Positions 45,635 to 46,341 of a stretch of 46,341 nucleotides of DNA are shown here, piece after piece; the stretch's first letter is position 1, and the number at the start of each line of letters is the position of its first letter. Made by a program: the position numbers and the translations under genes. Below the pieces are notes generated by a model. That model ran no database searches. It was not told the origin of the DNA and worked only from the letters and a program-made list of their open reading frames with translations. The stretch is from Verrucomicrobia bacterium Tous-C9LFEB (lineage in GTDB: Bacteria; Acidobacteriota; Terriglobia; Terriglobales; Acidobacteriaceae), in contig CAJCIP010000129.1 in NCBI GenBank assembly GCA_903970445.1, positions 1 through 46,341 on the forward strand, in the 5' to 3' direction.

Positions 45635-45812
45635 GGCCTTCACCGCTTAGCCAATCTCCATCGAAAGGTGGAGACGCGATTGCACATTCTTATCGCTGCC
45701 TGTAGCCCCAACAGTTGGCTAGAATGGCATGGGTCTGGAACGCCATTTTCAGGTTCGATGAACATGCGCTAAAGCTGCTTTCCGCCGGATGTCGGGCTCC
45801 GTAAAGGTTCAA

Positions 45813-46341
45813 GTGAATTCACGATGGTTGCTGCGTTTTTCGCTAGTGTTGATCGCCCTTGCCGGCGGTGGCTCACTACTGACAGCAGTGCGCGCCGGCA
45901 CGGAGGCGGAAGCTGCAAAGTCCGCGCGTCAAAGCTACAACGCAAAGACTTCCGCGACATACAACAAGCGTTTCGGCGCTGACGCCCTGTTTCTCCCGTC
46001 CAATGCCACAACGGACACCGGTGACTTTCTGGATCCAAAGGGCTTTCCAACTGCTGAATACTGCGGACACTGCCATCAGCAATCGCATGAAGAGTGGCGA
46101 CAGTCTGCTCATTCCAATTCGAATCGCCCTCCCTGGTACCAGCGCAATGTGAATTTGTTGGCGGCGGAAAAGGGTGTGGAATACACCCGGCATTGCGAAG
46201 GTTGCCATAATCCGATCGCGCTGCTCGGCGGGGCGCTGACACAAGGTGCGCCGAGCAAACATTCCTATGATGAAGACGGCGTGACCTGCAGTGTTTGTCA
46301 TTCCATCCAGAAAGTTGACACGCGCGGTACTGGCAGTTACG
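45813..46341 (+). CDS. Secreted multiheme cytochrome c (partial, cut by window end)
   Basis: Open frame without stop that runs off the right edge, 176 codons visible. The GTG at 45813 has AAAGG five bases upstream and begins a signal peptide (MNSRWLLRFSLVLIALAGGG, cut near VRAG); an ATG at 45789 in the same frame is a less likely start. Three CxxCH heme-binding motifs are visible: CGHCH (46062-46076), CEGCH (46197-46211) and CSVCH (46290-46304). The pattern AEYCGHCHQQSHEEWRQSAH, HCEGCHNPIALLGG and GVTCSVCHSI is that of cytochrome c554-like and related multiheme proteins. It would act in the periplasm in electron transfer; some homologues carry TPR domains after the heme part. The total heme number is unknown. 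Confidence 0.82.
   Translation, partial: MNSRWLLRFSLVLIALAGGGSLLTAVRAGTEAEAAKSARQSYNAKTSATYNKRFGADALFLPSNATTDTGDFLDPKGFPTAEYCGHCHQQSHEEWRQSAHSNSNRPPWYQRNVNLLAAEKGVEYTRHCEGCHNPIALLGGALTQGAPSKHSYDEDGVTCSVCHSIQKVDTRGTGSY

Noticed and set aside
45635-45690. Small dyads after the APC permease gene as a terminator
   Set aside because: The stems are only 4-5 bp and lack a T run.
1-46341. CRISPR arrays, insertion sequences, phage genes or integrase attachment sites at the three tRNAs
   Set aside because: No repeat-spacer pattern, transposase or integrase was seen, and the sequences next to the tRNAs show no duplicated tRNA ends.

Overview
The window looks like chromosomal DNA of a soil Acidobacterium, probably of the Terriglobus/Granulicella/Edaphobacter kind (inferred from gene content, not from a marker gene). 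The main clues are two very large Oar-like TonB-dependent receptors that begin with a carboxypeptidase-regulatory-like domain and carry no SusD partner, a TPR gene overlapping an FG-GAP/ASPIC-UnbV gene, a BBP2-type porin, a eukaryote-like PNGase A, and many secreted or carbohydrate-active proteins.

Layout. 1-7387: KdpD-like kinase and KdpE regulator (minus strand), a divergent outer-membrane porin, an NAD(P)-binding epimerase-like protein and a secreted PNGase A. 7388-13946: xylose isomerase, a secreted SYLF protein, a gamma-resorcylate-decarboxylase-like amidohydrolase, a YahK-type alcohol dehydrogenase and formate-THF ligase. 14447-23733: the first TonB receptor, a decayed SDR gene ahead of an SRPBCC/zinc-alcohol-dehydrogenase pair, xylulokinase, a NUDIX hydrolase, and a composite relic in which remains of a hydantoinase A gene run into the C-terminal half of an MFS transporter gene. 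24044-36228: the part that looks most like one system, with the second TonB receptor, TPR protein and ASPIC/UnbV protein on the plus strand, then GH30 glycosidase, LacI regulator and MFS permease on the minus strand, and a divergent secreted protein predicted to be rich in beta structure. 36255-46341: MscS-type channel, TreZ, tRNA-Arg(TCT), an unknown protein, YheT-like hydrolase, DUF72 protein, tRNA-His(GTG), DUF4112 protein, tRNA-Pro(TGG), an APC permease and the start of a secreted multiheme cytochrome c cut by the window edge.

How the genes may work together. xylA and xylB supply the two steps from D-xylose to D-xylulose 5-phosphate, although they are 11.5 kb apart. The 24-36 kb block could bind, degrade, import and sense a beta-glucan-like or other glycan: receptor in the outer membrane, GH30 and the 590-residue secreted protein outside the cytoplasm, MFS permease in the inner membrane, LacI protein as sensor. 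Three 12-bp sites with a central CG, upstream of xylA, of the second receptor and in the GH30/secreted-protein divergent region, may tie these promoters to a LacI-type regulator. That link is a hypothesis.

Limits: all assignments come from reading the sequence and from knowledge of the families. No database or structure search was run. Starts at GTG or TTG codons and all promoter, operator and terminator calls are less certain than the gene identities.
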